DNA of 15,880 nucleotides from an uncultured Bacteroidota bacterium (lineage in GTDB: Bacteria > Bacteroidota > Bacteroidia > Flavobacteriales > Flavobacteriaceae). Within the stretch, counting starts at the first letter, position 1; each line of letters opens with the position of its first letter. Location of the stretch: assembly GCA_902628605.1 (NCBI GenBank), contig CACONV010000017.1, positions 1-15,880 on the forward strand, read 5' to 3'. Shown piece after piece: positions 1 to 7,515 of the stretch. A program made the translations under genes and the position numbers. A model generated the notes under the pieces. It was not told where the DNA came from and ran no database searches. It worked only from the letters and a program-made list of their open reading frames with translations.

Positions 1-1
1 A

Positions 2-745
2 ATTTTTGGATTACAATTAATAGGTTTCATTCCCTCTTTTTATTTAAAATCAGAAAAGTATTATGATTTATTTGGCGGATTATCATTTGTATCATCAATT
101 CTTTTAATGTTATTCTTAAAAATTAGTATAACTGGTGATTTAAGTAATAGAGAAATAATTTTAGCTATATCAGTACTTTTTTGGACAACTAGATTAAGTT
201 TTTTTCTATTTCAAAGAGTGAAAAGAGTAGGGAAAGATGAAAGGTTTGATAAATACAAATTTTCATTCACTAAATTTCTCCTTGCTTGGATGACACAAGG
301 GCTGTGGGTTTTCATATGTTTATTTCCAACTCTAATCGTTTTTTCTTCTCCAACCAATAATGAGCTTCTTTGTCTTTCTTTAGGAGGGTTTATTTATTTA
401 TTTGGTCTAGTTACCGAAATAATTGCTGATTACCAAAAAACAATACATAATAGAATGAACAATAAAAATAAGAAGTTTATATCTAGTGGTCTTTGGTCTA
501 TATCAAGACACCCAAACTATTTTGGAGAATTTTTAATTTGGACGGGCATTACGATAATTTGCCTCCCTGTTTTTTCAGGATTTAAATATTTAGGTTTAAT
601 TACTCCGATTTTCATATATCTTCTACTCAATTATATTAGTGGAGTAAATTTACTTGAAGAGAGAGCCAAAGAAAAATGGGGCAATAACCCAGAGTATGAT
701 AAATATTTAAAAACTACACCGAAATTCTTTCCTAAAATTTTTTAA
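2..745 (+). CDS. DUF1295 / steroid 5-alpha-reductase-like integral membrane protein (5' end missing)
   Basis: The reading frame is open from base 2, so the true start lies left of the window; the ATG at 107 is an internal methionine. The 37 or so residues before it (including KSEKYYDLFGG) fit the N-terminal region of DUF1295 proteins. About 247 residues are visible, close to the family's full length, so little is missing. The protein is strongly hydrophobic with several predicted membrane segments. Bases 503-529 encode SRHPNYFGE, the C-terminal signature shared by DUF1295, steroid 5-alpha reductases and isoprenylcysteine methyltransferase-like enzymes, and a WMTQGLW segment lies near base 287. 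Relatives reduce or modify lipid or steroid double bonds with NADPH, but bacterial DUF1295 proteins mostly lack a proven substrate. The SOUL gene starts one base after its stop, so the two are probably co-transcribed. The family assignment is firm; the reaction is not known. Confidence 0.9.
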   Translation: MFGLQLIGFIPSFYLKSEKYYDLFGGLSFVSSILLMLFLKISITGDLSNREIILAISVLFWTTRLSFFLFQRVKRVGKDERFDKYKFSFTKFLLAWMTQGLWVFICLFPTLIVFSSPTNNELLCLSLGGFIYLFGLVTEIIADYQKTIHNRMNNKNKKFISSGLWSISRHPNYFGEFLIWTGITIICLPVFSGFKYLGLITPIFIYLLLNYISGVNLLEERAKEKWGNNPEYDKYLKTTPKFFPKIF

Positions 746-746
746 G

Positions 747-1289
747 TTGAAGTGTTTTTTAATTTTATTTTCTATATCTATTGGCATGGCTCAGCAGACT
801 GAAACACAATCATATGACGTGATTGAAAAATATGACAATATTGAAATTAGATATTATCCACCAGCTGTAAAAGTTAAGTCAAAGGGCAAAATAAGTGATA
901 ACAAAAATTTCAGAAACTTATTTAACTACATTTCTGGCTCAAATTCAAAAAACGAAAAGATTTCAATGACAACCCCGGTTTATATGAAAAACAGTGAGGG
1001 AAATCAGATTATGGAGTTTGTGTTGCCCAAAAAGTTTAACGATAAAGAAATTCCAAAACCAGTAAACGAAAATTTAGAAGTCTACATATCTAAAAAGGGG
1101 ATATATGCGTCTATTCGTTATAGTGGTTATAACAATAGCGAAAAACAAGTACTTAATACGAAAAAGCTTTTACATAAATTAAAAGAATTAAAAAGGGAAG
1201 CTAAAGGGAAGCCCATTTTGTTGTCCTATGATGCACCTTATAAATTTTACAACAGACGGAATGAAATTCTAATTGAACTGTCTAATTAG
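747..1289 (+). CDS. Exported SOUL-family heme-binding protein, TTG start
   Basis: A 180-residue protein of the SOUL/HBP family, beta-barrel proteins that bind heme or tetrapyrroles. Supporting motifs are YDVIEKYDNIEIRYY (residues 23-37), EKISMTTPVYMK (70-81), EFVLPKKF (90-97) and the C-terminal YNRRNEILIEL, which matches the RRNE-[IV]-L ending of the family. I chose the TTG at 747, one base after the upstream stop, because it supplies a signal peptide (short charged start, hydrophobic CFLILFSISIG, cleavage near MA-QQ). An in-frame stop lies at 708-710, so no earlier start exists beyond that. The ATG at 786 would remove the signal. The protein therefore probably acts in the periplasm. Its stop codon overlaps the stop of the convergent BNR gene by 4 bases. 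Heme binding is inferred from the family; the ligand residue varies among SOUL proteins and is not obvious here. Confidence 0.88.
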   Translation: MKCFLILFSISIGMAQQTETQSYDVIEKYDNIEIRYYPPAVKVKSKGKISDNKNFRNLFNYISGSNSKNEKISMTTPVYMKNSEGNQIMEFVLPKKFNDKEIPKPVNENLEVYISKKGIYASIRYSGYNNSEKQVLNTKKLLHKLKELKREAKGKPILLSYDAPYKFYNRRNEILIELSN

Positions 1290-4200
1290 TTAATCAAATA
1301 ATCAAGTTGTAATTTTTTAAAAGATAAATTAAATTCAGAGACATCACTTGTCATTAATTTATTAAAGACTTCTATTTCCTTGTTGATTTTTTCTGATAGT
1401 TCCATCATCAGTCTTTTATCCTGGTCTGTGGGAGGAAAATCATTCATCGTTACCAAATTAGCTATATGACCAAGTTTATTTGTCAGTTTGATTGGGAAGT
1501 TGAGGGGGTCTTGCCTACTTTCATTCTTGGTTTGGTATAATGCATTTTCTACTGTGCTTAGCGAATCAATTAGGAAATTAGCTTTCTTAATAATATTTTC
1601 AGCATCCCTATTGTCTGAAAAATTAGTTAAAAACTCATTTAATTTTAATTTAATTTTTCTAATTTTCTTTATGGACTGATGCGCATTAGAAATAGTCTTA
1701 TTTATTTGATTTACAAAATTAAATTGTTCTCTCATTTGGTCAACTGAGCTCTCTGATGTTGGGGACTTCAATATTTCAAAAGAATTTTGAGATTCAAAAT
1801 TGTTTACCGAAAGTTTCACCTGGTAAGTCCCAGGTACTGCTTTTGCTCCATTTAAAGATGCACTCCACATTACCATTCCTTCGAACTTTTCAGCTCCCGG
1901 GTATTTGTAATCCCAGACAAAAACATTTCCACCATCTTTCACTTCCAGTTTATTGTCTTCGTCTGATGTACTGAACTTTTTAATTTCATTCCCTTTTTCG
2001 TCGTGAAAGCTGAGTTCAACTGTATCAGAACCTTTTTCGTAAGATGGAATATAAAAATGCACCTCAACTCCATTTGGTTTATTTGTACCCATAGTGAGAG
2101 AACTTTTACCACCGTTACCTCTTAATCTATGAGTGGGTTTTGGCTTAAAAAGATATGGATCCTTGTTTGAGTTTGGAAGCTGGTGAAGAACAGTCAGATC
2201 ATCGATCATCCATAAACTTCTTCCCTGAGTTGCTACAATCAAGCTATTATCTTTAATTGTCAAGTCTGTAATCGGCACAATAGGCAAATTCTGTTGAAAC
2301 GGTCTCCAACTATTACCATCATCAAAAGAAATATATAACCCCGATTCAGTTCCTGCATACAGAAGACCTTTTCTAGCTGGATCTGCTCTTAATACCCTAG
2401 TGAAGTTTTCATTTTTTATGTTATCGGTAATTAGCTCCCAAGTCATACCGAAGTTTTCCGTACGGTAGAGATATGGTTTAAAATCACCAGTTTTATATTT
2501 AGTTCCAGCAACATAGCAAGTTCCAGGATCGAATGGAGATGGATCAATACTATTAATCATCATCCATTCAGGCATATTTTTAGGGGTTACATTTGTCCAC
2601 GTTTTTCCACCATCTTTTGTCAAGTGAATGAGTCCATCGTCGCTTCCAACCCAAATTAAACCGCTTTTCAAGTGGGATTCACCACCAGCGAAAAGCGTAC
2701 AATAATATTCCACGCCTGTATTGTCTTGAGTGATTGGACCTCCAGAAGACATAAGTTTTTCAGGTACGTTTCTTGTTAGATCAGGACTGATTATCTCCCA
2801 ACTTTGACCTTCATTTTCAGTTACATGGACATGATTAGAAAAGGCATACATTTTTTTAGAATTGTGTGGACTGAAAAAAATTGGGAAGTTCCATTGAAAA
2901 CGGTATTTCATTCCCTCAGCTCCGTATCCCATGGGATTATCTGGCCAAACATTAATACCCCGTTCACTATTGTTCTTGTGATTAACTCTTGTGAGATATC
3001 CACCATAACTTCCACCATATACTATATCGTTATCGTTAGGATCTATTGCTATGTGTGCCGACTCACCACCTGCAGAAGGTTCCCAATCGCTTTCATCTAT
3101 GTATGATCCATCACTTCTATGTTTTATTCTTATAGTGGAATTATCTTGCTGAGCAGCATAAATCCTGTAAGGGAAAGAGTTGTCAGTTGTGACACGATAA
3201 AATTGTGCCGTTGGTTGGTTATGGTATGTACTCCATGTTTCACCTCCATCATAAGTAACTTGGGCACCACCATCATCTCCGATAATCATTCTATTGTTGT
3301 CTTCCGGGGCAATCCAAAGATCATGATGGTCACCATGAGGTGCATTGTGAGATGTAAAAGTTTTACCACCGTCAGTTGATTTATGATAAGAAACATTCAT
3401 AACATAGATCTTATCTATATCTTTTGTATCTGCATAGATTTTTGAATAATACCAAGCACGTTGTCTTAAGGCTCTACTGCTATTTACATAAGACCATGTT
3501 TCTCCACCATTGTCGGATCTATATACCCCTCCGTTATCTTTATTTTCAACAATTGCCCAAACTCTATCAGAATCTACAGGAGAAACAGTAACACCAATGA
3601 TTCCTAAAATTCCTTCAGCAAATCCTTTATTACTACTTATTTCCGTCCAATTATTTCCCCTGTCCGTACTTTTCCAGAGTATAGATCCCTCGCCTCCGCT
3701 ACTAAGACTATAAGGAGTTCTCTTAACTCTCCAAGTTGCAGCATATAAGTTTCTTGGATTATTAGGATCAATAACTAGTTCTACAGCTCCAGCATGATTG
3801 CTTTCGAAAAGAACTTTTGACCAGGTTTTGCCACCATTTATGCTTTTATAGACTCCTCTTTCTGAAGTAGGTTTGTAAATATTTCCTAAAACAGCGGCAT
3901 AAACAATGTCTGGATTTTGTGGGTCAATAACAATTCTAGGGATATGTCTAGACTTTGGAAGTCCACAACTTTTCCATGTTTCTCCGGCATCTTCTGACTT
4001 CCAAATTCCGTATCCAGAGGAAACATTACCCCTAACTGTTACCTCTCCTCCTCCAACATAAATTACATTTGGATCACTTTTTGAAACGGCTACAGCACCA
4101 ATACTTCCACCAAAATAGCCATCTGAAATATTTTTATAAGTTTTTCCTCCATCGGTGGTTTTCCAAACTCCACCACCGGTTGATCCAAAATAGAACAAAT

Positions 4201-4402
4201 TAGGGTTACCTTCTACTCCAGTTACAGCACAAGACCTACCGCCTCTGAAAGGACCAATTTCTCTAAATTTAAGTGAAGAATACAAGGATTGATCATAACC
4301 GACTTTATTTTTTTGACTTTTATTTTTTCTTTGTGCAACTGTTTCAAGGGAAAATAAAAGAATGACACAAACCGACAGATTGAAAAACTTACTTAATTGC
4401 AT
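1286..4402 (-). CDS. Exported BNR/Asp-box (VPS10/sortilin-like) beta-propeller protein
   Basis: A 1038-residue protein starting with a signal peptide (LSVCVILLFSLETVAQ, cleavage about residue 24). Residues 45-740 carry about eleven Asp-box motifs of the S-x-D-x-G-x-[TS]-W type, near residues 82, 136, 187, 245, 296, 342, 383, 528, 595, 648 and 692. This is the pattern of the VPS10/sortilin and sialidase-like propellers usually annotated as 'glycosyl hydrolase' in Bacteroidetes. The gap without boxes between about 390 and 528 suggests an insert or degenerate blades. Residues 780-880 look like an Ig-like (FlgD-type) beta-sandwich, and residues 885-1035 are helical, probably coiled coil. I see no type IX secretion C-terminal sorting domain. 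Asp boxes are structural, so an enzymatic role is unproven; binding or scaffolding is equally likely. The gene is divergent from the exported M20-M24 pair, which hints at a shared role in handling extracellular peptides or glycans. Confidence 0.9.
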   Translation of the reverse strand: MQLSKFFNLSVCVILLFSLETVAQRKNKSQKNKVGYDQSLYSSLKFREIGPFRGGRSCAVTGVEGNPNLFYFGSTGGGVWKTTDGGKTYKNISDGYFGGSIGAVAVSKSDPNVIYVGGGEVTVRGNVSSGYGIWKSEDAGETWKSCGLPKSRHIPRIVIDPQNPDIVYAAVLGNIYKPTSERGVYKSINGGKTWSKVLFESNHAGAVELVIDPNNPRNLYAATWRVKRTPYSLSSGGEGSILWKSTDRGNNWTEISSNKGFAEGILGIIGVTVSPVDSDRVWAIVENKDNGGVYRSDNGGETWSYVNSSRALRQRAWYYSKIYADTKDIDKIYVMNVSYHKSTDGGKTFTSHNAPHGDHHDLWIAPEDNNRMIIGDDGGAQVTYDGGETWSTYHNQPTAQFYRVTTDNSFPYRIYAAQQDNSTIRIKHRSDGSYIDESDWEPSAGGESAHIAIDPNDNDIVYGGSYGGYLTRVNHKNNSERGINVWPDNPMGYGAEGMKYRFQWNFPIFFSPHNSKKMYAFSNHVHVTENEGQSWEIISPDLTRNVPEKLMSSGGPITQDNTGVEYYCTLFAGGESHLKSGLIWVGSDDGLIHLTKDGGKTWTNVTPKNMPEWMMINSIDPSPFDPGTCYVAGTKYKTGDFKPYLYRTENFGMTWELITDNIKNENFTRVLRADPARKGLLYAGTESGLYISFDDGNSWRPFQQNLPIVPITDLTIKDNSLIVATQGRSLWMIDDLTVLHQLPNSNKDPYLFKPKPTHRLRGNGGKSSLTMGTNKPNGVEVHFYIPSYEKGSDTVELSFHDEKGNEIKKFSTSDEDNKLEVKDGGNVFVWDYKYPGAEKFEGMVMWSASLNGAKAVPGTYQVKLSVNNFESQNSFEILKSPTSESSVDQMREQFNFVNQINKTISNAHQSIKKIRKIKLKLNEFLTNFSDNRDAENIIKKANFLIDSLSTVENALYQTKNESRQDPLNFPIKLTNKLGHIANLVTMNDFPPTDQDKRLMMELSEKINKEIEVFNKLMTSDVSEFNLSFKKLQLDYLIN

Positions 4403-4472
4403 TTTTATTGATTTTTAACCTAATTTAACTCAAAATAAAATTAAAAGGTATATTTATTTATAATTAAAAACT
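4403..4472. promoter_or_regulatory. Divergent intergenic region, BNR gene / M20 gene
   Basis: These 70 very AT-rich bases must hold the promoters of two divergent genes. On the plus strand TATATTTA at 4449-4456 resembles the Bacteroidetes -7 element TAnnTTTG but lacks the final G, and no clear -33 TTTG lies at the right distance. The minus strand holds two GTTAAA copies ten bases apart, but no convincing -7 box. No ribosome binding site is visible on either side. The promoter role is inferred from gene layout rather than from clear boxes. Confidence 0.35.
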
Positions 4473-5900
4473 ATGGGGAAAAAGATTTTATTACTTTCAA
4501 TAACATTGATATCTACTGTTTACTCTATTGATGCTCAGAGTATTAGGACAATTAAGAAAGAACTCCAACAGTCAATAGAGAAACATGAGACAGAATTAAT
4601 TAAAACTAGTGATGCAATTTGGGAAGCTGCTGAAACAGCATTGCTAGAATTTAAATCTTCTAAAATTTTAATAGACCACGCCAAAAGAAATGGATTTGAT
4701 GTTGAAGAGGGGGTTGCCGGGATAAAAACTGCTTTTACAGCATCGTATGGGTCTGGTAGACCAATTATTGGAATATTAGGAGAATTCGATGCTAATGCTG
4801 GAATTTCACAAAAAAGGAAACCAGTAAAAGAGGCTAGAATCCCAGGTGGAGCGGGTCACGGTTGTGGTCATAATCTTTTTGGAACTGCAAGCCTTGGCGC
4901 AGCAATAGCTATTAAAGAGCAAATTGAGAAAGGAAACATAAAGGGAACTGTAATATTCTATGGAACACCAGCTGAAGAAACTATTTTTGCCAAGGTTTGG
5001 ATGGTTAGGGAGGGTTTATTTGACAAATTGGATGTTTGCATGGATTGGCACCCTGGAGACGTAATCGAAGCAGGAACCCAAAGCTCCAAGGCACTTGTTG
5101 ATTTTAGAGTCAAATTCCGTGGTAGTTCAGCTCATGCGTCTTCCGACCCATGGAATGGGAAAAGTGCTGCTGATGCAATGGAATTGTATACAACGGGTTT
5201 AAACTATTACAGGGAACATATAGAACCAACTGCAAGAATTCATTATCAAATTGAAAAAGCAGGAGATGTGGTAAACGTTGTTCCAGATTATGCCCAGATC
5301 TGGACTAGGCTGAGACAAAACAACAGAGCTGGGGTTGATGTTTTATATGAAAGGGCACTTGATATTGCAAAAGGAGCTGCTCTAATGACAGGAACTACTT
5401 ATGAAACCAAGTTAATATCAGGAATTTATGAAATACAGGTAAATAGAACAGGTGCTGCCATTCTGCAAAAAAACCTCGAAACATTGGGTGAAATCACCTA
5501 CACCGATAGTGAATTAAATTATGCCAATACAATCTTAAAGGAAACTGGCAAACCCCAAAAAGGAATTGATGGGAAGATTTACCCACTTAAACCAACGTTA
5601 CCTGCTCAAGGTGGTTCGACAGACGTTGGAGACGTAAGTCAAGTAGTCCCTACAATTAGTTTGGGAGTTACAACTGCGGCAAGTGGAGGTCCTTGGCATT
5701 CTTGGGCTGTAGTTGCTTGTACTGGAATGTCCATAGGGCATAAAGGTATGATTTATGCTGCAAAAGCATTATCGATGACGATGGCGGATTTATACAAAAA
5801 CCCTTCATTAATTAATTATGTAAAAGAAGATTTTGTAAAAAATAAAAAATATGATAATTATGATCCTAGGATTTTACCTGGGCCCCCTTCATTAGAATAG
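4473..5900 (+). CDS. Exported M20-family amidohydrolase (AbgB-like metallohydrolase)
   Basis: A 475-residue zinc-type amidohydrolase of peptidase family M20, closest in motif style to AbgB (p-aminobenzoyl-glutamate hydrolase subunit B). Such enzymes cleave amide bonds of N-acyl amino acids or small dipeptides. The metal-binding set is visible: HGCGHN at residues 129-134, the Glu-Glu pair at 168-169, His193 in MDWHPGD and His409 in GPWHSW. The lid/dimerisation segment SSAHASSDPWNGKSAADAM (218-236) contains the conserved His221. Unlike cytoplasmic AbgB it begins with a signal peptide (KKILLLSITLISTVYSIDA, cleavage about residue 21), so it should work in the periplasm. The M24 peptidase gene starts 4 bases after its stop, forming a two-gene operon. 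The family and the active site are firm; the substrate is open. Confidence 0.92.
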   Translation: MGKKILLLSITLISTVYSIDAQSIRTIKKELQQSIEKHETELIKTSDAIWEAAETALLEFKSSKILIDHAKRNGFDVEEGVAGIKTAFTASYGSGRPIIGILGEFDANAGISQKRKPVKEARIPGGAGHGCGHNLFGTASLGAAIAIKEQIEKGNIKGTVIFYGTPAEETIFAKVWMVREGLFDKLDVCMDWHPGDVIEAGTQSSKALVDFRVKFRGSSAHASSDPWNGKSAADAMELYTTGLNYYREHIEPTARIHYQIEKAGDVVNVVPDYAQIWTRLRQNNRAGVDVLYERALDIAKGAALMTGTTYETKLISGIYEIQVNRTGAAILQKNLETLGEITYTDSELNYANTILKETGKPQKGIDGKIYPLKPTLPAQGGSTDVGDVSQVVPTISLGVTTAASGGPWHSWAVVACTGMSIGHKGMIYAAKALSMTMADLYKNPSLINYVKEDFVKNKKYDNYDPRILPGPPSLE

Positions 5901-5904
5901 TTTT

Positions 5905-7218
5905 ATGTACAAATATGTATTATTTATTTTCTTTTCTTTTGCAACAACCGATTGCTTTCCTCAAGCTGTTTTACCTTTAAAAGATAGGGTTAGAGCTATA
6001 GAGGAGATACAAAAAGATAGGCTGGAAAACCTTTTACCGCAGCTTATGGTAAGAGAAAAAATTGACTGTTGGGTAATAATTACAAGGGAATACAATGAAG
6101 ATCCAATAATTAAGAGTCTTCTTCCTCCAACATGGTTGAATGCTAGAAGAAGGACGATTCTTGTTTTTACACATGATAAATCTTCAAATAAAGTTGATAT
6201 GGCTGCAATCACTAGGTATTCTTTTGGAAGCTTAATAAAAAGTGTTTGGGATAAAGAAAAAGAACCCGATCAAATGAAGGCTCTTGTGGATTATCTTAAA
6301 CTTAAGAACCCAAAAAAAATTGGTATTAACATATCGGATACCTACGGGATTGCCGATGGATTGTCTGTAACAGATCACAAACTATTAATGAATTATTTAC
6401 CAAAATCCCTTAAAACAAGGGTTGTTAGTTCAGAGCCACTTGCAGTCTCCTGGGTAGAAACTAGAACAGAAAAAGAAATGACACTATTTTCCCATTTAAC
6501 AGAAATAACTCATAATATAATTAAGGAGGCCTTCTCAACAGGGGTTATTACTCCTGGAGTTACAACTACTGACGAGGTGGTTTGGTGGATGAGAGAAAAG
6601 GTTTCATCAATGGGATTAAAAACTTGGTTTCATCCAACAATTGATGTTCAACGTGCTGATGATAGCGATCTTTATGCTTTTGATGGAAAACAAAAGTTTG
6701 ATATTATTCAACCTGGTGATTTAGTACACTGTGATTTTGGCATTACATATTTGAATCTTAATACCGACTGTCAACAGCTCGCATATGTTTTAAAACCAAA
6801 TGAAGTTGACGCACCTAAGTATTTAAAAGATGGTCTTAAGGCTGGAAATTTATTAGAAGATATACTAACCAGTAACTTCAAAGAAGGAATAACAGGAAAC
6901 GAAATTTTAAAAACTTCAAGAAAGGACGCTATTGAAAAAGGTTTGAGACCGCAAATTTATACACATCCACTTGGCCTTTTTGGTCATTCTGCAGGTACTA
7001 TTTTTGGCATGTGGGATAATCAAGGGTTTGTTCAAGGCACTGGGGAATGGAAGTTAAATGCAAATACAGCCTATGCCATTGAATTAAACACCAAGGTTTA
7101 CATAAAAGAATGGGGCAAGGATGTTAGAATTATGCTTGAGGAACCAGGTTTTTTTTCAAAAGATGGCTTCAGATATATAAATAAAAGACAAGAAAAATTT
7201 CATTTGATAGGAGAATAA
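5905..7218 (+). CDS. Exported M24-family metallopeptidase (Xaa-Pro aminopeptidase/prolidase-like)
   Basis: A 437-residue pita-bread-fold metallopeptidase. Residues about 30-185 form a creatinase-type N-terminal domain and about 195-430 the catalytic domain. All five expected metal ligands can be placed: Asp277 (VHCDFG), Asp288 (NTDCQQ), His361 (LFGHSAG), Glu393 (AIELN) and Glu412 or Glu413 (MLEEPG). M24 enzymes of this architecture release N-terminal residues before proline or split Xaa-Pro dipeptides. A hydrophobic N-terminus (YVLFIFFSFATTDCF) predicts a signal peptide cleaved near residue 20-21; the Cys at 17 is not in a good lipobox, so a lipoprotein is unlikely. It directly follows the exported M20 gene, and together they probably finish peptide degradation in the periplasm, feeding symporters. 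The exact specificity cannot be read from sequence. Confidence 0.92.
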   Translation: MYKYVLFIFFSFATTDCFPQAVLPLKDRVRAIEEIQKDRLENLLPQLMVREKIDCWVIITREYNEDPIIKSLLPPTWLNARRRTILVFTHDKSSNKVDMAAITRYSFGSLIKSVWDKEKEPDQMKALVDYLKLKNPKKIGINISDTYGIADGLSVTDHKLLMNYLPKSLKTRVVSSEPLAVSWVETRTEKEMTLFSHLTEITHNIIKEAFSTGVITPGVTTTDEVVWWMREKVSSMGLKTWFHPTIDVQRADDSDLYAFDGKQKFDIIQPGDLVHCDFGITYLNLNTDCQQLAYVLKPNEVDAPKYLKDGLKAGNLLEDILTSNFKEGITGNEILKTSRKDAIEKGLRPQIYTHPLGLFGHSAGTIFGMWDNQGFVQGTGEWKLNANTAYAIELNTKVYIKEWGKDVRIMLEEPGFFSKDGFRYINKRQEKFHLIGE

Positions 7219-7242
7219 ACAAAAAATTTCTTTGAGGTTAAA

Positions 7243-7365
7243 TTACTTTCTTTTTGAAAATAATTTAAATGAAAAGCTCTTGCCCAACATATTTTTATTT
7301 AGTATTAAGACCAAAAAAGCAAGCAACAAAAAGACTATCTTGATGAAAAGTAACTTAGATTCCAT
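7243..7365 (-). CDS. Small hypothetical single-pass membrane peptide (40 aa)
   Basis: An ATG-to-TAA frame of 40 codons on the minus strand, 150 bases downstream of the GH65 stop and in the same orientation. The translation has a short polar start (MESKLLFIK), one continuous hydrophobic stretch (IVFLLLAFLVLIL, residues 10-22) and a basic tail (NKNMLGKS then FSFKLFSKRK). This is the layout of small bacterial membrane proteins with the positive end inside. In-frame stops lie close upstream (7378-7380), so the ATG at 7363-7365 is the natural start, and the bases before it are A-rich as is usual in Bacteroidetes. I do not recognise a family. In AT-rich DNA a chance hydrophobic ORF of this length is possible, so it is a candidate only. 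It could be co-transcribed with the maltose phosphorylase operon or have its own promoter. Confidence 0.4.
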   Translation of the reverse strand: MESKLLFIKIVFLLLAFLVLILNKNMLGKSFSFKLFSKRK

Positions 7366-7386
7366 ACAAATATTTTTTTAAAATTA

Positions 7387-7421
7387 AGAAGTTATGTTTT
7401 TCGTAAAATCATATGGCTTCT
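7387..7421. repeat. Imperfect inverted repeat (AGAAG-TATG / CATA-CTTCT)
   Basis: AGAAG (7387-7391) pairs with CTTCT (7417-7421), and TATG (7393-7396) pairs with CATA (7410-7413), leaving a 13-base loop and a small internal loop. It is the first of three neighbouring hairpins and shares its last base with the next one. Folding is marginal by eye. Confidence 0.35.
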
Positions 7422-7439
7422 AACTTTTCAACAAAGTTA
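7421..7439. repeat. Perfect 7-bp inverted repeat with 5-base loop
   Basis: TAACTTT (7421-7427), loop TCAAC, AAAGTTA (7433-7439). The arms are fully complementary. There is no T-run directly after it on either strand, so it is not a classical intrinsic terminator. It may be part of a structured 3' end for the convergent M24 and GH65 transcripts, or an operator. Confidence 0.5.
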
Positions 7440-7450
7440 CTAAGAATCTC

Positions 7451-7471
7451 AAGTTGATTTGAAATTAACTT
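7451..7471 (+). terminator. Inverted repeat with short T-run, possible weak terminator for the M24 operon
   Basis: AAGTTGATTT (7451-7460) is complementary to AAATTAACTT (7462-7471) with one G-T wobble; folded with a realistic loop it gives a stem of about 8 pairs. On the plus strand the stem runs into TTTT and then AG, a weak T-tract. It lies 230 bases beyond the M24 stop. The AT-rich stem makes termination uncertain, and the site could instead be a protein-binding palindrome. Confidence 0.3.
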
Positions 7472-7515
7472 TTAGAAAATATTTTTCAGGTTTGTATATG
7501 AAAGTTGATATTAAA

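Larger units (their letters stand above)
7219..7515. other. 297-base gap between convergent M24 and GH65 genes
   Basis: This is the longest stretch here without a recognised large gene. It is very AT-rich. Its left part (7243-7365, minus strand) holds a 40-codon ORF for a likely membrane peptide. Its right part (7387-7471) holds three consecutive inverted repeats and several copies of the hexamer TAACTT/AAGTTA (starts near 7351, 7389, 7421, 7434, 7466). It could serve as a bidirectional termination region, a structured 3' UTR of the GH65 operon, or a small regulatory RNA. Nothing else was recognised. Confidence 0.6.

Noticed and set aside
107..745. Start of the first gene at the ATG at base 107
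   Set aside because: The frame is open to base 2 and the extra residues fit the DUF1295 N-terminus, so the gene is truncated by the window instead.
786..1289. SOUL gene starting at ATG 786
   Set aside because: It would remove a convincing signal peptide; the TTG at 747, adjacent to the upstream stop, fits better.
1488..3713. Several plus-strand frames of 63-100 codons inside the BNR gene
   Set aside because: They lie antisense to a well-supported 1038-residue protein and show no recognisable domain; they are by-products of its codon use.
5905..5958. Lipoprotein signal in the M24 protein
   Set aside because: Residues before Cys17 (ATTD) do not form a lipobox; an ordinary signal peptide is more likely.
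5961..6212. 83-codon minus-strand frame inside the M24 gene
   Set aside because: It lies opposite the creatinase-type domain, with no signal of its own.
7409..7471. Twenty open codons on the minus strand reading like a helix (QLEILSNFVEKLEAI)
   Set aside because: It has no usable start codon, is bounded by stops and overlaps the inverted repeats; it is too short to call a gene remnant.
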